From assembly GCA_965247565.1 (NCBI GenBank), contig CBDFHF010000001.1:124001-188000 (forward strand): a stretch of DNA of 64,000 nucleotides, read 5' to 3'. Position numbers and translations under genes: made by a program. A model generated the notes under the pieces. It saw only the letters and a program-made list of their open reading frames with translations, ran no database searches and was not told the origin of the DNA. The DNA comes from CBDFHF01 sp965247565 (GTDB lineage Bacteria; Pseudomonadota; Gammaproteobacteria; Methylococcales; Methylomonadaceae). Every line of letters starts with the position of its first letter. Positions within the stretch are counted from its first letter, which is position 1. Shown piece after piece: positions 55,220 to 63,419 of this stretch.

Positions 55220-55569
55220 ATGAATAATCAAACAAAGCGACAGATTTCTAAATTCACATTGAAATTTAAACGAGATGCAGTCAAGTTGACAACTGAAAAA
55301 TGGATATTCAACTGATCATTCCAATACTGCTGACGTAAACTTTAGCTATCATGAAAATGTAACAGGGTATAAGTCGTAAAGGTAATTGCAGGAAGAGCCT
55401 GCCACTTGGGTACGATAATTTGTCCGACACGACAGTTTTTCAGAAGTCTTAAACACGAGCAACTAAATTATGAAAAATTTAGGATTTCAAGCAGCTGCCA
55501 AACTAAGGATTATCGTTTTACAACGGATTACGATCTCATTCAAAATTAGGTTATCAATCCCCGTTGCAA
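55220..55569 (+). pseudogene. IS3-family remnant (orfA start and orfB end)
   Basis: From ATG 55220 the frame reads MNNQTKRQISKFTLKFKRDAVKLTTEK, the start of an IS3-type OrfA. Then, after lost sequence, FYNGLRSHSKLGYQSPLQ (55516-55569) matches the conserved OrfB C terminus. The middle of the element is gone. It lies next to the left end of the IS5 nest. Confidence 0.6.
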
Positions 55570-56350
55570 GATAAGCGAGATTTTTATAGAAAGACTGAGA
55601 CCTTTGCACGGCACCACTACACCAAACCAATGTATTATGATAAAATAGACTTATCATTCAATGGCTTGTGTGTATTTTAATGTCTTTTTCTGATTTTTAC
55701 GTTAATCACCGTACCCGCAAAAGTAACTTTCTTAACCAAATCGATCACCTGATTGACTGGAAGGCAATTGAAGCGGTTATACGCCAGCATTATGCACCCG
55801 CCTCGGATGTAACGGGACGTCCGGCGTATCCAGGTTTGCTTCTTTTCAAGATGCTCCTGGTGGGTATTTGGAACGGTGGCTTAAGTGATGAATCGGTTGA
55901 GGACATGGCTAACAGCAACCTGCATGTCATGCGCTTTTTGGATTTGTCTTTGGAAGAGGATGTGCCCGATCACTCCGTACTGTCCCGGTTTAGAACCCGT
56001 CTGACCAAAGCGGGAGCGTGGGATGCTCTACTAGTTCAGATCAACCGTCAAATCGAAGGCTATAACGTCACCGTTACCTCCGGTTGCCATGTCGATGCCA
56101 GTATTACCCACAGCCCGCGCAAGCCAAAAACTCAGCCCACTTACGAAGTAGTCAATGACAGAGAAGAACGCGATGACGAATCGGATGCCCAAGCTCACAT
56201 GCAAGTGGTGGAAGTCAACCAGCCTGGTGTAGACACCGATGCGCGCTGGGTTAAAAAGGCGGGCAAGTCGGTATTTGGGTACAAGCAACACACGCTAGTC
56301 GATGACAACGGCTTGGTGATTGCGGTCGAGACCACGCCAGCTAACCAGCA

Positions 56351-56367
56351 CTTGTGCCCTTTGGGTA
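56351..56367. repeat. 17-bp insertion CTTGTGCCCTTTGGGTA in IS5 transposase
   Basis: Removing these bases rejoins PANQH to DSKPMVDL, the expected IS5 reading. The sequence differs from the IS982 insertion at 25140-25155 by one extra T. Confidence 0.7.
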
Positions 56368-56564
56368 TGATAGCAAGCCGATGGTTGATCTAATGGATAA
56401 CGCAAAGATTAAGGCAGGTTCCAGGTTGCATGCTGACAAGGCATATCACAGCCGGAAACACAATCAGGTATTGAAAGAGCGACGCCTCAAAAACGGCATC
56501 CAAGATAAGGCTGTAAAAAACAAGTCTCTCAGTAAGCGTCAAAAACAACGGAATAGCTTAATTA

Positions 56565-58104
56565 GTTAGCCCTGAAAAACACCTCATGCAATTGATTTAT
56601 AATGATATAAAGCTAAATTAGCCTGATGCATTCGACCGGTAATGTTAAAATATCCCCACGTTTTCCGGTCGACAGGGTGAAAAATGTTAATGGCTTCCAG
56701 TACTGGTCATCAGACCAATTTATTCGGCACCGATCTGCTTCAGCAACTGGATCCAAGCGATCCACTCCTTCGCCTTGCCAGTGTGCTTCCTTGGCACGAG
56801 TTTGATCAGGCCTTTACCCAACACTACAGCCAAGGCTTAAGTCGCCCCGCTAAACCCATTCGGCTAATGGTCGGTCTGTTGATTCTCAAACAGTTGGAAA
56901 ACTTAAGCGACGAAGCCGTGGTCTTGCAATTCAAACGCAATCCTTACTACCAGGCATTCTGCAGTTTCAGGGAATTCAGCTGCAAACTGCCTTGCGATAG
57001 CAGCGAATTAGTCCATTTCAGAAAACGCATTGGTGCTGAAGGCGCCGACCAGCTGTTTCAACTCAGCGTCAAGCTGCACGGCAACGCCGCACTGGAAGAC
57101 ACCGTTAACATCGACACCACGGTGCAGGAAAAGAACATTACCTATCCCACCGACGGCAAACTGGCCATCAAAATCATCAATCGCCTGAACAAACTGGCCA
57201 AAGCCCGCGGTATTCAACAACGCCGCACCTACGGTAAAGAAATCAAAGCGCTGCGTTTAAAGCTGCGCCATTTTCGTCACGCCAGCCGCCGGGCCAAGGC
57301 CAAGAAAGCCTTGAAACGCCTGCGCACGATTGCCCATACCCTGATTCGGGAATTGCGTAGAAGCTTGCCGTGCTACGCCCTGTTCGAACGCTACCAGAAA
57401 GACTTCCTGTTCTACGAACGCGTGCTCAATCAGCAACCCAAAGACCACGATAAAATCTATTCCCTGCATGAGCCTGAGGTGTATTGCATCGGCAAAGGCA
57501 AAGATCATAAGCCCTACGAATACGGCAACAAAGTCTCCATTGCCGCCACCGCCAAATCCAATGTCATCGTTGGCGTGGTTAGCCATCCACACAACCTGCA
57601 TGACAGCAAGACTCTTCCGGAGGTCCTGGCTCATTGCCACGCCAGTCGCGGCACGATGGTCAAGGCCGGTGTCTGCGATCGCGGCTATCGCGGCCCCAAA
57701 ACGGTGGGTGAGACGCACATCATCCTGCCCGCACCTCCTCTTAAATGCGACAATCGCTACCAACAGGACAAAAAGCGCAAACGTTGCCAGCGCCGGGCCG
57801 CTATTGAGCCCATCATTGGGCATCTAAAATCAGACTTCCGCTTAGTGAGAAACTTCTTGAAAGGCGTGATAGGTGACAGCATCAATGTCTTGATGGCGGC
57901 GATGGCCTGGAACTTCAGCCTCTGGATGAGGCTCTTTTTTGCGCTAATGTTGGGATTCAAGACTTCAACTCACAACAGTCTACGCAAAAAAGGCCAAGCT
58001 ACGGCAATTCATCAAGCCCCACGTAACCTAAGGGTGTTTTTCGTCTAAAAGTCCATAGCTTGATATCGGATAAGCTACTTTAGAGGCACTTTTTCAGGGG
58101 CGAC
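56565..58104 (+). mobile_element. IS4/IS5-superfamily element inside the IS5 element
   Basis: The 1540-bp element has related imperfect ends (GTTAGCCCTGAAAAA at left; GTCGCCCCTGAAAAA reading inward from the right). It is flanked by the direct repeat TAATTA (56559-56564 and 58105-58110), which falls in the IS5 transposase frame. Confidence 0.8.
56684..58048 (+). CDS. DDE transposase, IS4/IS5 superfamily
   Basis: This 454-residue intact transposase has the N-terminal DUF772-type region (LIRLMVGLLILKQLENLSDEAVV-like text, ending PYYQAFCSFREF). The DDE core includes NIDTTVQEKNITYPTDGKL, VCDRGYRGPK and RRAAIEPIIGHLKSDFR with the conserved Glu. A basic segment lies between. It is full length and uninterrupted, so the element could be active. 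Confidence 0.85.
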   Translation: MLMASSTGHQTNLFGTDLLQQLDPSDPLLRLASVLPWHEFDQAFTQHYSQGLSRPAKPIRLMVGLLILKQLENLSDEAVVLQFKRNPYYQAFCSFREFSCKLPCDSSELVHFRKRIGAEGADQLFQLSVKLHGNAALEDTVNIDTTVQEKNITYPTDGKLAIKIINRLNKLAKARGIQQRRTYGKEIKALRLKLRHFRHASRRAKAKKALKRLRTIAHTLIRELRRSLPCYALFERYQKDFLFYERVLNQQPKDHDKIYSLHEPEVYCIGKGKDHKPYEYGNKVSIAATAKSNVIVGVVSHPHNLHDSKTLPEVLAHCHASRGTMVKAGVCDRGYRGPKTVGETHIILPAPPLKCDNRYQQDKKRKRCQRRAAIEPIIGHLKSDFRLVRNFLKGVIGDSINVLMAAMAWNFSLWMRLFFALMLGFKTSTHNSLRKKGQATAIHQAPRNLRVFFV

Positions 58105-58209
58105 TAATTACCCAGGCGCGCTATGTCGTTGAGCGAACCTTCGGTAGCCAGGCACGCTGGTTTGTATTCGATCAGCCCGACCACTATCTTAGAAATTGCC
58201 AAAATCAAT

Positions 58210-59850
58210 TTATTCTGATTTTGTACCAAAAGGCAGTAATTCATCGATGCGGCTGTTGGGCCAGATAGGGAGTTTTTCTAGAGTATCTTTTAGCCAGGCA
58301 GCGGGATCAAGCCCATTTAATTTGGCGGTGCCTAGTAAGGATTGAATTGCGGCAGCGCGCTGGCCCGCTCGTTCTGATCCGGCAAAGAGCCAGTTGCGTC
58401 TGCCTAGCGCAATCGGCCTAATACAGTTCTCGGTACTGTTGTTATCTATGGGTAGATCACCGGTTTCGGCATAGCGGATCAGTGCCGACCAGCGTTTCAG
58501 GCTGTATTCGATCGCTTTCATCAAAGCGCTGCCAGGTGCCGTGCGCAAACGGGTTTGCTGCAGCCAATCATGCAGTTCGGTTAAGCGTGGTTGGCTTTTT
58601 TCAGCACGCAGGTTTTTCCGGCCATCGATACTCATCTCCCGGCCTTCGGCTTCAATCTCATACAACTCGGCAATGCGCTGCAAGGCTTCTTTGGCAACCG
58701 GACTTTGATTAGCTTGAAAGAGGTCAAAGAATTTGCGGCGCGCATGGGTCCAGCACGCTAACTCAATGCAGGACGACAATAAAGATTGTGTGGCTGGATG
58801 CGCCCGAGCTGCAGCAAACAAGGCTTTGTATCCTCCGTAGCCATCAACCATTAGATGACCTTGCCAGTCTTGTAGAAACTGTTCGGCATGTCGGCCACTG
58901 CGACCGGCTTGGTAGTCAAAGACAATGATCTTAGGCCCAGGTTGCAGATCGTTACTGCGATACGCCCATAGATAAGCCTTCTTCGTTTTACCTTTGCCGG
59001 GATCCAACTGCGGTACCGGGGTTTCATCGGCTAACACGCAAGGTCGTTGTAACAGATACCAGTGCAGGCGATCCACCAGAGGCTGTAGTTCCACCCCCAG
59101 ACGCCCCACCCAATCGGCCAGCGTGGATCGAGATAGGGAAACACTGCTACGGGCAGCGATTTGTTCCAGTCGGTACAGCGGCAAGTGATCCAGATATTTG
59201 CTGATGAGTACCCAAACCAGCAAACCGATGGCGGCCATACCGCCGTCAATGATGGCCGGTGGAATGGGCTCGGCAGTGATGGTTTCACAAGTCCGGCAGG
59301 CGTATTGTGGCCGGATGTGCCGGTGGACAAAGAACTTGGCCGGTTCCACGTCCAGTTGCTCAGTCACATCGTCGCGAATTTTGACCAAATCTCGTCCACA
59401 TTGCCCACAGGCGCAAGATTCCAACTGGTGATAATGATCGATGCGCGGCAGGTGGGCGGGTAACGGCTGACGGCCAGCACGCAGGCGTTTGGATCTAGCC
59501 ACCGTTTCGCACGGTTGATTATCCTGCAATAGTTCGACTTCGGCTTCAATTGCCGACATATCCGTATTCCAGGTTTCTTCAAAGACATCCCGTTGCAGAG
59601 CGGTCAGGGTTTCACTTTTGGTGCTGTAGCGGATGCGTTTGTAATAGGCCAGCTCATAGGTGAGCGAGGTGATTTTGGTGTCTTTGTAGAGAATGGCTTT
59701 TTCGTTGGCCGTGATGGTGGCTTGTTGCTCCGCAATCACTGTTTTGGCATCCTGAGAGGCTTGGTCAACAAGCGCCTGAATCAGTGCCGCTACTTGGTTT
59801 TTGGTAGCAGGATCCAGGTTTAATTGATCGAGTTCAGTCAGTGATTTCAT
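58210..59850 (-). CDS. tnpC: IS66 transposase TnpC
   Basis: This 546-residue DDE transposase has an N-terminal leucine-zipper-like region and a zinc-binding segment (CACGQCGRDLVKI). The DDE core includes VLADETPVPQLDPGKGKTKKAYLWAY, HLMVDGYGGYKALF and NNSTENCIRPIALGRRNWLFAGS. It is intact and the last gene of the tnpABC set. Confidence 0.95.
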   Translation of the reverse strand: MKSLTELDQLNLDPATKNQVAALIQALVDQASQDAKTVIAEQQATITANEKAILYKDTKITSLTYELAYYKRIRYSTKSETLTALQRDVFEETWNTDMSAIEAEVELLQDNQPCETVARSKRLRAGRQPLPAHLPRIDHYHQLESCACGQCGRDLVKIRDDVTEQLDVEPAKFFVHRHIRPQYACRTCETITAEPIPPAIIDGGMAAIGLLVWVLISKYLDHLPLYRLEQIAARSSVSLSRSTLADWVGRLGVELQPLVDRLHWYLLQRPCVLADETPVPQLDPGKGKTKKAYLWAYRSNDLQPGPKIIVFDYQAGRSGRHAEQFLQDWQGHLMVDGYGGYKALFAAARAHPATQSLLSSCIELACWTHARRKFFDLFQANQSPVAKEALQRIAELYEIEAEGREMSIDGRKNLRAEKSQPRLTELHDWLQQTRLRTAPGSALMKAIEYSLKRWSALIRYAETGDLPIDNNSTENCIRPIALGRRNWLFAGSERAGQRAAAIQSLLGTAKLNGLDPAAWLKDTLEKLPIWPNSRIDELLPFGTKSE

Positions 59851-59947
59851 GGTGAAAACTATACCATAAAATCACCGTGTAAGCCTTGATTTTGCTAGGT
59901 TTTATGACTGTTTTTCTTGTTATTTATCAGCCACTTTAAAACCGTTT

Positions 59948-60295
59948 TTACACTTGCCAGTCCGGCTGACAAGTCGCCGACAAACGCTGCCAGTCGACAC
60001 CGGCAACTAACCACTCCCACTGGCGTTGGGTAATCACAAATGTCTTATCGTTGACCCTGGGCCACACAAAACTGCCGCGATGCAATCTGCGTTGACATAA
60101 CCAAACCCCATTACCATCCCACAGCAACAGTCTCAGCCGATTACCAGCACGGTTACGGAAAATGAATGCCGAACCACTGCAAGGTGCTTGATCCAAGCTG
60201 TGCTGAACGACGCTCGACAAACCATCTAGGCCGCGTCTCATATCGACAGGCGCAACGGCAATCCAAATTTGTGCTGGGGTTTCAATTAACCCAGG
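59948..60295 (-). CDS. tnpB: IS66 accessory protein TnpB
   Basis: This 115-residue protein begins MPGLIETPAQIWIAVAPVDMRRGLDGLS and contains NRAGNRLRLLLWDGNGVWLCQRRL, the IS66 Orf2 signature. ATG 60295 is preferred, giving a short overlap with tnpA. It is needed with TnpA for transposition in studied IS66 elements. Confidence 0.92.
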   Translation of the reverse strand, partial: PGLIETPAQIWIAVAPVDMRRGLDGLSSVVQHSLDQAPCSGSAFIFRNRAGNRLRLLLWDGNGVWLCQRRLHRGSFVWPRVNDKTFVITQRQWEWLVAGVDWQRLSATCQPDWQV

Positions 60296-60588
60296 CATTT
60301 CAACAACTCGGCCAACCACGCAGCCGATACGGATGTCGGCAGCTCCAGTCGATGACCGTTGTTATGAGTCAACACCAGGTTTGACGAGGATGCCGGTGTC
60401 GGAACAACCGATGCAACCTGAACAGGAATCAACGCTACAGCTTGAGATAGATTGAGTCTGCGATACTCACTCAATCGAGCCGAGAAAGTACCCTTCTTGA
60501 GTTGCTGTTGATCACAATATAATGCTTGTGATAACCCGCTTTGTTGCCAAGCTTCAATATGCTGACGCCATTTGAATGGAATGCCCAT
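60286..60588 (-). CDS. tnpA: IS66 accessory protein TnpA
   Basis: This 100-residue small protein of IS66 Orf1 type has an N-terminal helix-turn-helix-like segment (WRQHIEAWQQSGLSQALYC) and the end LPTSVSAAWLAELLKCL. It overlaps tnpB. Confidence 0.88.
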   Translation of the reverse strand: MGIPFKWRQHIEAWQQSGLSQALYCDQQQLKKGTFSARLSEYRRLNLSQAVALIPVQVASVVPTPASSSNLVLTHNNGHRLELPTSVSAAWLAELLKCLG

Positions 60589-60824
60589 AAAATCCCCTAG
60601 GAAAAAATCTTAGAGTGCCAGCATTGGTGTAAGCTTTGTAGATGGTTTCGCCGGACGATTACGCTGGTTTGGCTCCAAGATCCTGCGCTACCAAGGGTTA
60701 GCCAAAGCCCATGCTTGGCATCTATTGCAAGCCATGGCGTATAACCTAAAACGGTTGCCTGTGTTGTACGTTAAAACGCAATCCACACAGGCAAGCTTTG
60801 CCTTTTAATGGTATGCGTCTGTCG

Positions 60825-62441
60825 CTACCAGGTAGATTTTTCAGACGTATTCAGTTTGATCGCCTCAATCCACTCCAGTGCCAAGGGTAGTAACTCATCA
60901 ATACGTCGATTAGGCCAAGTCGGCAGTTTTTCGAGCGTCTCCTTTAGCCACTCGGCGGGATTAATGCCATTGAGCTTAGCCGTGCCCAGCAATGATTGTA
61001 TTGCAGCCGCGCGTTTGCCAGCCCGCTCGGAGCCGGTGAATAACCAGTTCTTTTTTCCAAGTGCGATGGGCCGAATGGAGTTTTCTACTGGATTATTGTC
61101 AATCGGCAAGTGCCCGGTTTCAGCATAGCGGATGATGGCAGGCCAGCGTTTTAGTATATGATCTAAAGCCTTAGCGGACGTGCCGCCGTTGGCTGTTCTG
61201 ACGCGGGTTTCAATCAACCAGTCATATAAGGTTTGAAGTTCTGGTAGGGCTTTTTCTGCACGTAGTTGACGACGAGCTTCAATGCTCATTGCTTCGCCCT
61301 CTGCTTCGATGGCATACAGCACAGCAATGCGTTGCACAGCTTCCAACGCCATAGGATTTTTATCTGCCTGATGCAAGTCGAAGAACTTACGCCGAGCATG
61401 CCCAAGACACGCTAACTCGATACAACCATGAGGGTTGCGCGTGTTTGTGAATAACGCTTTATACCCGGCAAAATCATCAACCAGCAGATGACCTTGCCAT
61501 TCGCCTAAAAATTGGCGGGCATGTTCACCGCTACGCCCTTGTTGATAATCAAAGACGATGATACGCGGTTGATCTTTCTGAAGATCATTGCTGCGGTAGG
61601 CCCATAGGTAAGCTTTGCGGGTTTTGCCTTTGCCGGGGTCGAGTTGCGCGACCGGCGTTTCATCCGCATGCAAGGTATTGCCTTGCAGCAGATGCCAAGT
61701 GAGCCGATCCACCAACGGCTGTAACGCCACACCGACACGACCCACCCATTCGGCTAAGGTTGAACGAGACAGAATCACATTTTCGCGGGCGGCAATTTGT
61801 TCCAAGCGATAGAGTGGCAGATGATCCAGGTATTTGCTGATGATCACCCATACCAATAAACCGATGGCGGCCATGCCACCATCAATCACTGCCGGCGAAA
61901 TCGGCGCGGCGGTGATGGTTTCGCAGTTTTTACAAGCATATTGGGGGCGAATGTGCCGATGGACAGTAAACTGAGCGGGTACAACATCCAATTGTTCGCT
62001 GATGTCTTCGCCAATTTTGACCAAGTCTTTGCCGCACTTTCCGCAAGTGCAAGATTCGGGTTCGTGGCGATGTTCGATGCGCGGTAAATGCGGCGGCAAA
62101 GGTTGACGACCGGCGCGGGGCCGTTTGGGTTTGACCACTGTCTCGCAAGGCTGATCGTCTTTCAGCTGTTCGAGTTCCGCTTCAATCGCGGACATGTCAG
62201 TATTCCAAGTTTCCTCAAACACATCACGCTGTAAGGGCGAGAGGGTTTCACTTTTTACGCCAAAACGGATACGCCGGTAATAAGCAACTTCATGCGTTAA
62301 GGCTTCGATTTTGAAGTCTTTGGCTTTGATGAGGGCAGCATCGCGTTCTGTCTGATCAAGGAGCGACTGAATTAAGGCCGCAACTTGAGATTTAGCGGTC
62401 GGATCAAGGTTTAAATGATCAAGCTCAGCGAGTGATTTCAT
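60825..62441 (-). CDS. tnpC: IS66 transposase TnpC, second element
   Basis: This 538-residue homologue of the first TnpC has the same order of motifs (CTCGKCGKDLVKI; LHADETPVAQLDPGKGKTRKAYLWAY; NNPVENSIRPIALGKKNWLFTGS). Many substitutions show the two elements are different IS66 types rather than copies. It is intact. Confidence 0.94.
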   Translation of the reverse strand: MKSLAELDHLNLDPTAKSQVAALIQSLLDQTERDAALIKAKDFKIEALTHEVAYYRRIRFGVKSETLSPLQRDVFEETWNTDMSAIEAELEQLKDDQPCETVVKPKRPRAGRQPLPPHLPRIEHRHEPESCTCGKCGKDLVKIGEDISEQLDVVPAQFTVHRHIRPQYACKNCETITAAPISPAVIDGGMAAIGLLVWVIISKYLDHLPLYRLEQIAARENVILSRSTLAEWVGRVGVALQPLVDRLTWHLLQGNTLHADETPVAQLDPGKGKTRKAYLWAYRSNDLQKDQPRIIVFDYQQGRSGEHARQFLGEWQGHLLVDDFAGYKALFTNTRNPHGCIELACLGHARRKFFDLHQADKNPMALEAVQRIAVLYAIEAEGEAMSIEARRQLRAEKALPELQTLYDWLIETRVRTANGGTSAKALDHILKRWPAIIRYAETGHLPIDNNPVENSIRPIALGKKNWLFTGSERAGKRAAAIQSLLGTAKLNGINPAEWLKETLEKLPTWPNRRIDELLPLALEWIEAIKLNTSEKSTW

Positions 62442-62536
62442 GGCTGAAATTATACAACAAACACCCGCTGAAAGCCTTATGTTTACTGGATTTTCTTGCT
62501 AATTTTCTCTCTTTTTAGACTAAAATATAACGCTAT

Positions 62537-62887
62537 TTAAACCTGCCAATGTGCTTGGGGCAACGCCGATAAACGCTGCCAGTTTACACCGGCAATCAGC
62601 CATTCCCATTGCGCCTGACTGATAGCAAAACGGGTATCCAACACCTTGGGCCACACAAAACCGCCCTGATGCAAACGACGGTGACATAACCAAACGCCAT
62701 TGCCGTCCCACACTAACAACCGTAAGCGGTTGCCTGCCTTGTTACGAAACACAAACGCAGATCCTGTGCACGGCGATTGGCCTAGCACCAGTTGGACAAT
62801 AGACGATAAGCCATCAATACCGCGTCTCATATCAACGGGCGCAACGACTAACCAAATCTGAGGAGGGCTTGCGATTAATCCAGGCAT
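62537..62887 (-). CDS. tnpB: IS66 accessory protein TnpB, second element
   Basis: This 116-residue protein begins MPGLIASPPQIWLVVAPVDMRRGIDGLS and has the same NKAGNRLRLLVWDGNGVWLCHRRL core as the first TnpB. It overlaps tnpA by 13 bases. Confidence 0.92.
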   Translation of the reverse strand: MPGLIASPPQIWLVVAPVDMRRGIDGLSSIVQLVLGQSPCTGSAFVFRNKAGNRLRLLVWDGNGVWLCHRRLHQGGFVWPKVLDTRFAISQAQWEWLIAGVNWQRLSALPQAHWQV

Positions 62888-63162
62888 CGCAGCAATTCCG
62901 CCAGCCAGGCGGCTGAAGTCGATGCCGGCAGATCAACTTGATGGCCGTTGGTAAGTTTTAATACAATTCCTATGGGAAGCGGTGCTTTCAGCTGGACAGG
63001 AATTAATGCCGGAAGCGCGCCTTGTTGCTCTTTTCGATAATCACTTAATCTGGCTCCAAACGTATTATCGTTTAAACCCTGCTGCCGACAATACTCCGCT
63101 TGTTTTAAACCACTAAGCTGCCAGGCTTCTATATGATTGATCCACTTGGTTGTTAGGGCCAT
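62875..63162 (-). CDS. tnpA: IS66 accessory protein TnpA, second element
   Basis: This 95-residue protein (WINHIEAWQLSGLKQAEYCRQQG and SAAWLAELLRCLD) is of IS66 Orf1 type. It is the first gene of the element's tnpABC set. Confidence 0.88.
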   Translation of the reverse strand: MALTTKWINHIEAWQLSGLKQAEYCRQQGLNDNTFGARLSDYRKEQQGALPALIPVQLKAPLPIGIVLKLTNGHQVDLPASTSAAWLAELLRCLD

Positions 63163-63419
63163 CTCTTATCCTCACTGAAAAACTTAAGGATGCCTAATTT
63201 GGAAATTTCAAGCTAGGTGGAAGGGCTGGACGCATACTTTTAAAGGGTGAATGCGGCCAAATGGCCGCAAGAATCCATATTTTCTAAATAATATTGCCTA
63301 AATTTCACCGATTTTTTGGAAAAATTGGGTAGTTTGGGGCTGATTTTTGGTACAAGGGGTTTTGCAAAGGTCTCAGACTATCTAATAAGGTGCCTGACTT
63401 TTCTTGATCATTACAATTG

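Larger units (their letters stand above)
58164..60662 (-). mobile_element. IS66-family element 1
   Basis: It is 2499 bp, flanked by the 8-bp direct repeat GCTGGTTT (58156-58163 and 60663-60670), the duplication length typical of IS66. Ends read GTATTCG and GTAATCG inward. It carries tnpA, tnpB and tnpC on the reverse strand and sits inside the IS5 transposase gene. Confidence 0.9.
55680..60808 (+). pseudogene. IS5-family transposase, in pieces
   Basis: The frame starts at ATG 55680 (MSFSDFYVNHRTRKSNFLNQ) and reads as an IS5-type DDE transposase to VETTPANQH. There a 17-bp insertion (56351-56367) breaks the frame. It resumes as DSKPMVDLMDNAKIKAGSRLHADKAYHSRKHNQ to SLI at 56564. The next piece (QARYVVERTFGSQARWF, 58111-58163) follows the first inserted IS. 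The last (GSKILRYQGLAKAHAWHLLQAMAYNL to a TAA at 60806) follows an IS66. Joined, the parts give one coherent protein, proving the order of insertion. Confidence 0.85.
60811..63237 (-). mobile_element. IS66-family element 2
   Basis: It is 2427 bp. Inward ends GTATGCGTC match on both sides. Flanks TTTTAATG (60803-60810) and TTTTAAAG (63238-63245) agree at 7 of 8 bases, an aged 8-bp duplication. It lies across the IS5 transposase stop codon, same orientation as element 1 but clearly different in sequence. Confidence 0.87.
55597..63374 (+). mobile_element. IS5-family element interrupted by three other IS elements
   Basis: The ends GAGACCTTTGCA (55597-55608) and TGCAAAGGTCTC (63363-63374) are exact inverted repeats flanked on both sides by AGACT (55592-55596 and 63375-63379). 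Between them about 1290 bp belong to the IS5 element: 55597-56564, 58111-58163, 60671-60810 and 63246-63374. The remainder is three later insertions, each with its own target duplication. The nest is 7.8 kb. Confidence 0.85.

Noticed and set aside
58164..63237. Two IS66 elements in the same orientation as a composite transposon
   Set aside because: They are diverged from each other, each has its own target duplication, and only about 150 bp of IS5 sequence lies between them, so there is no cargo.
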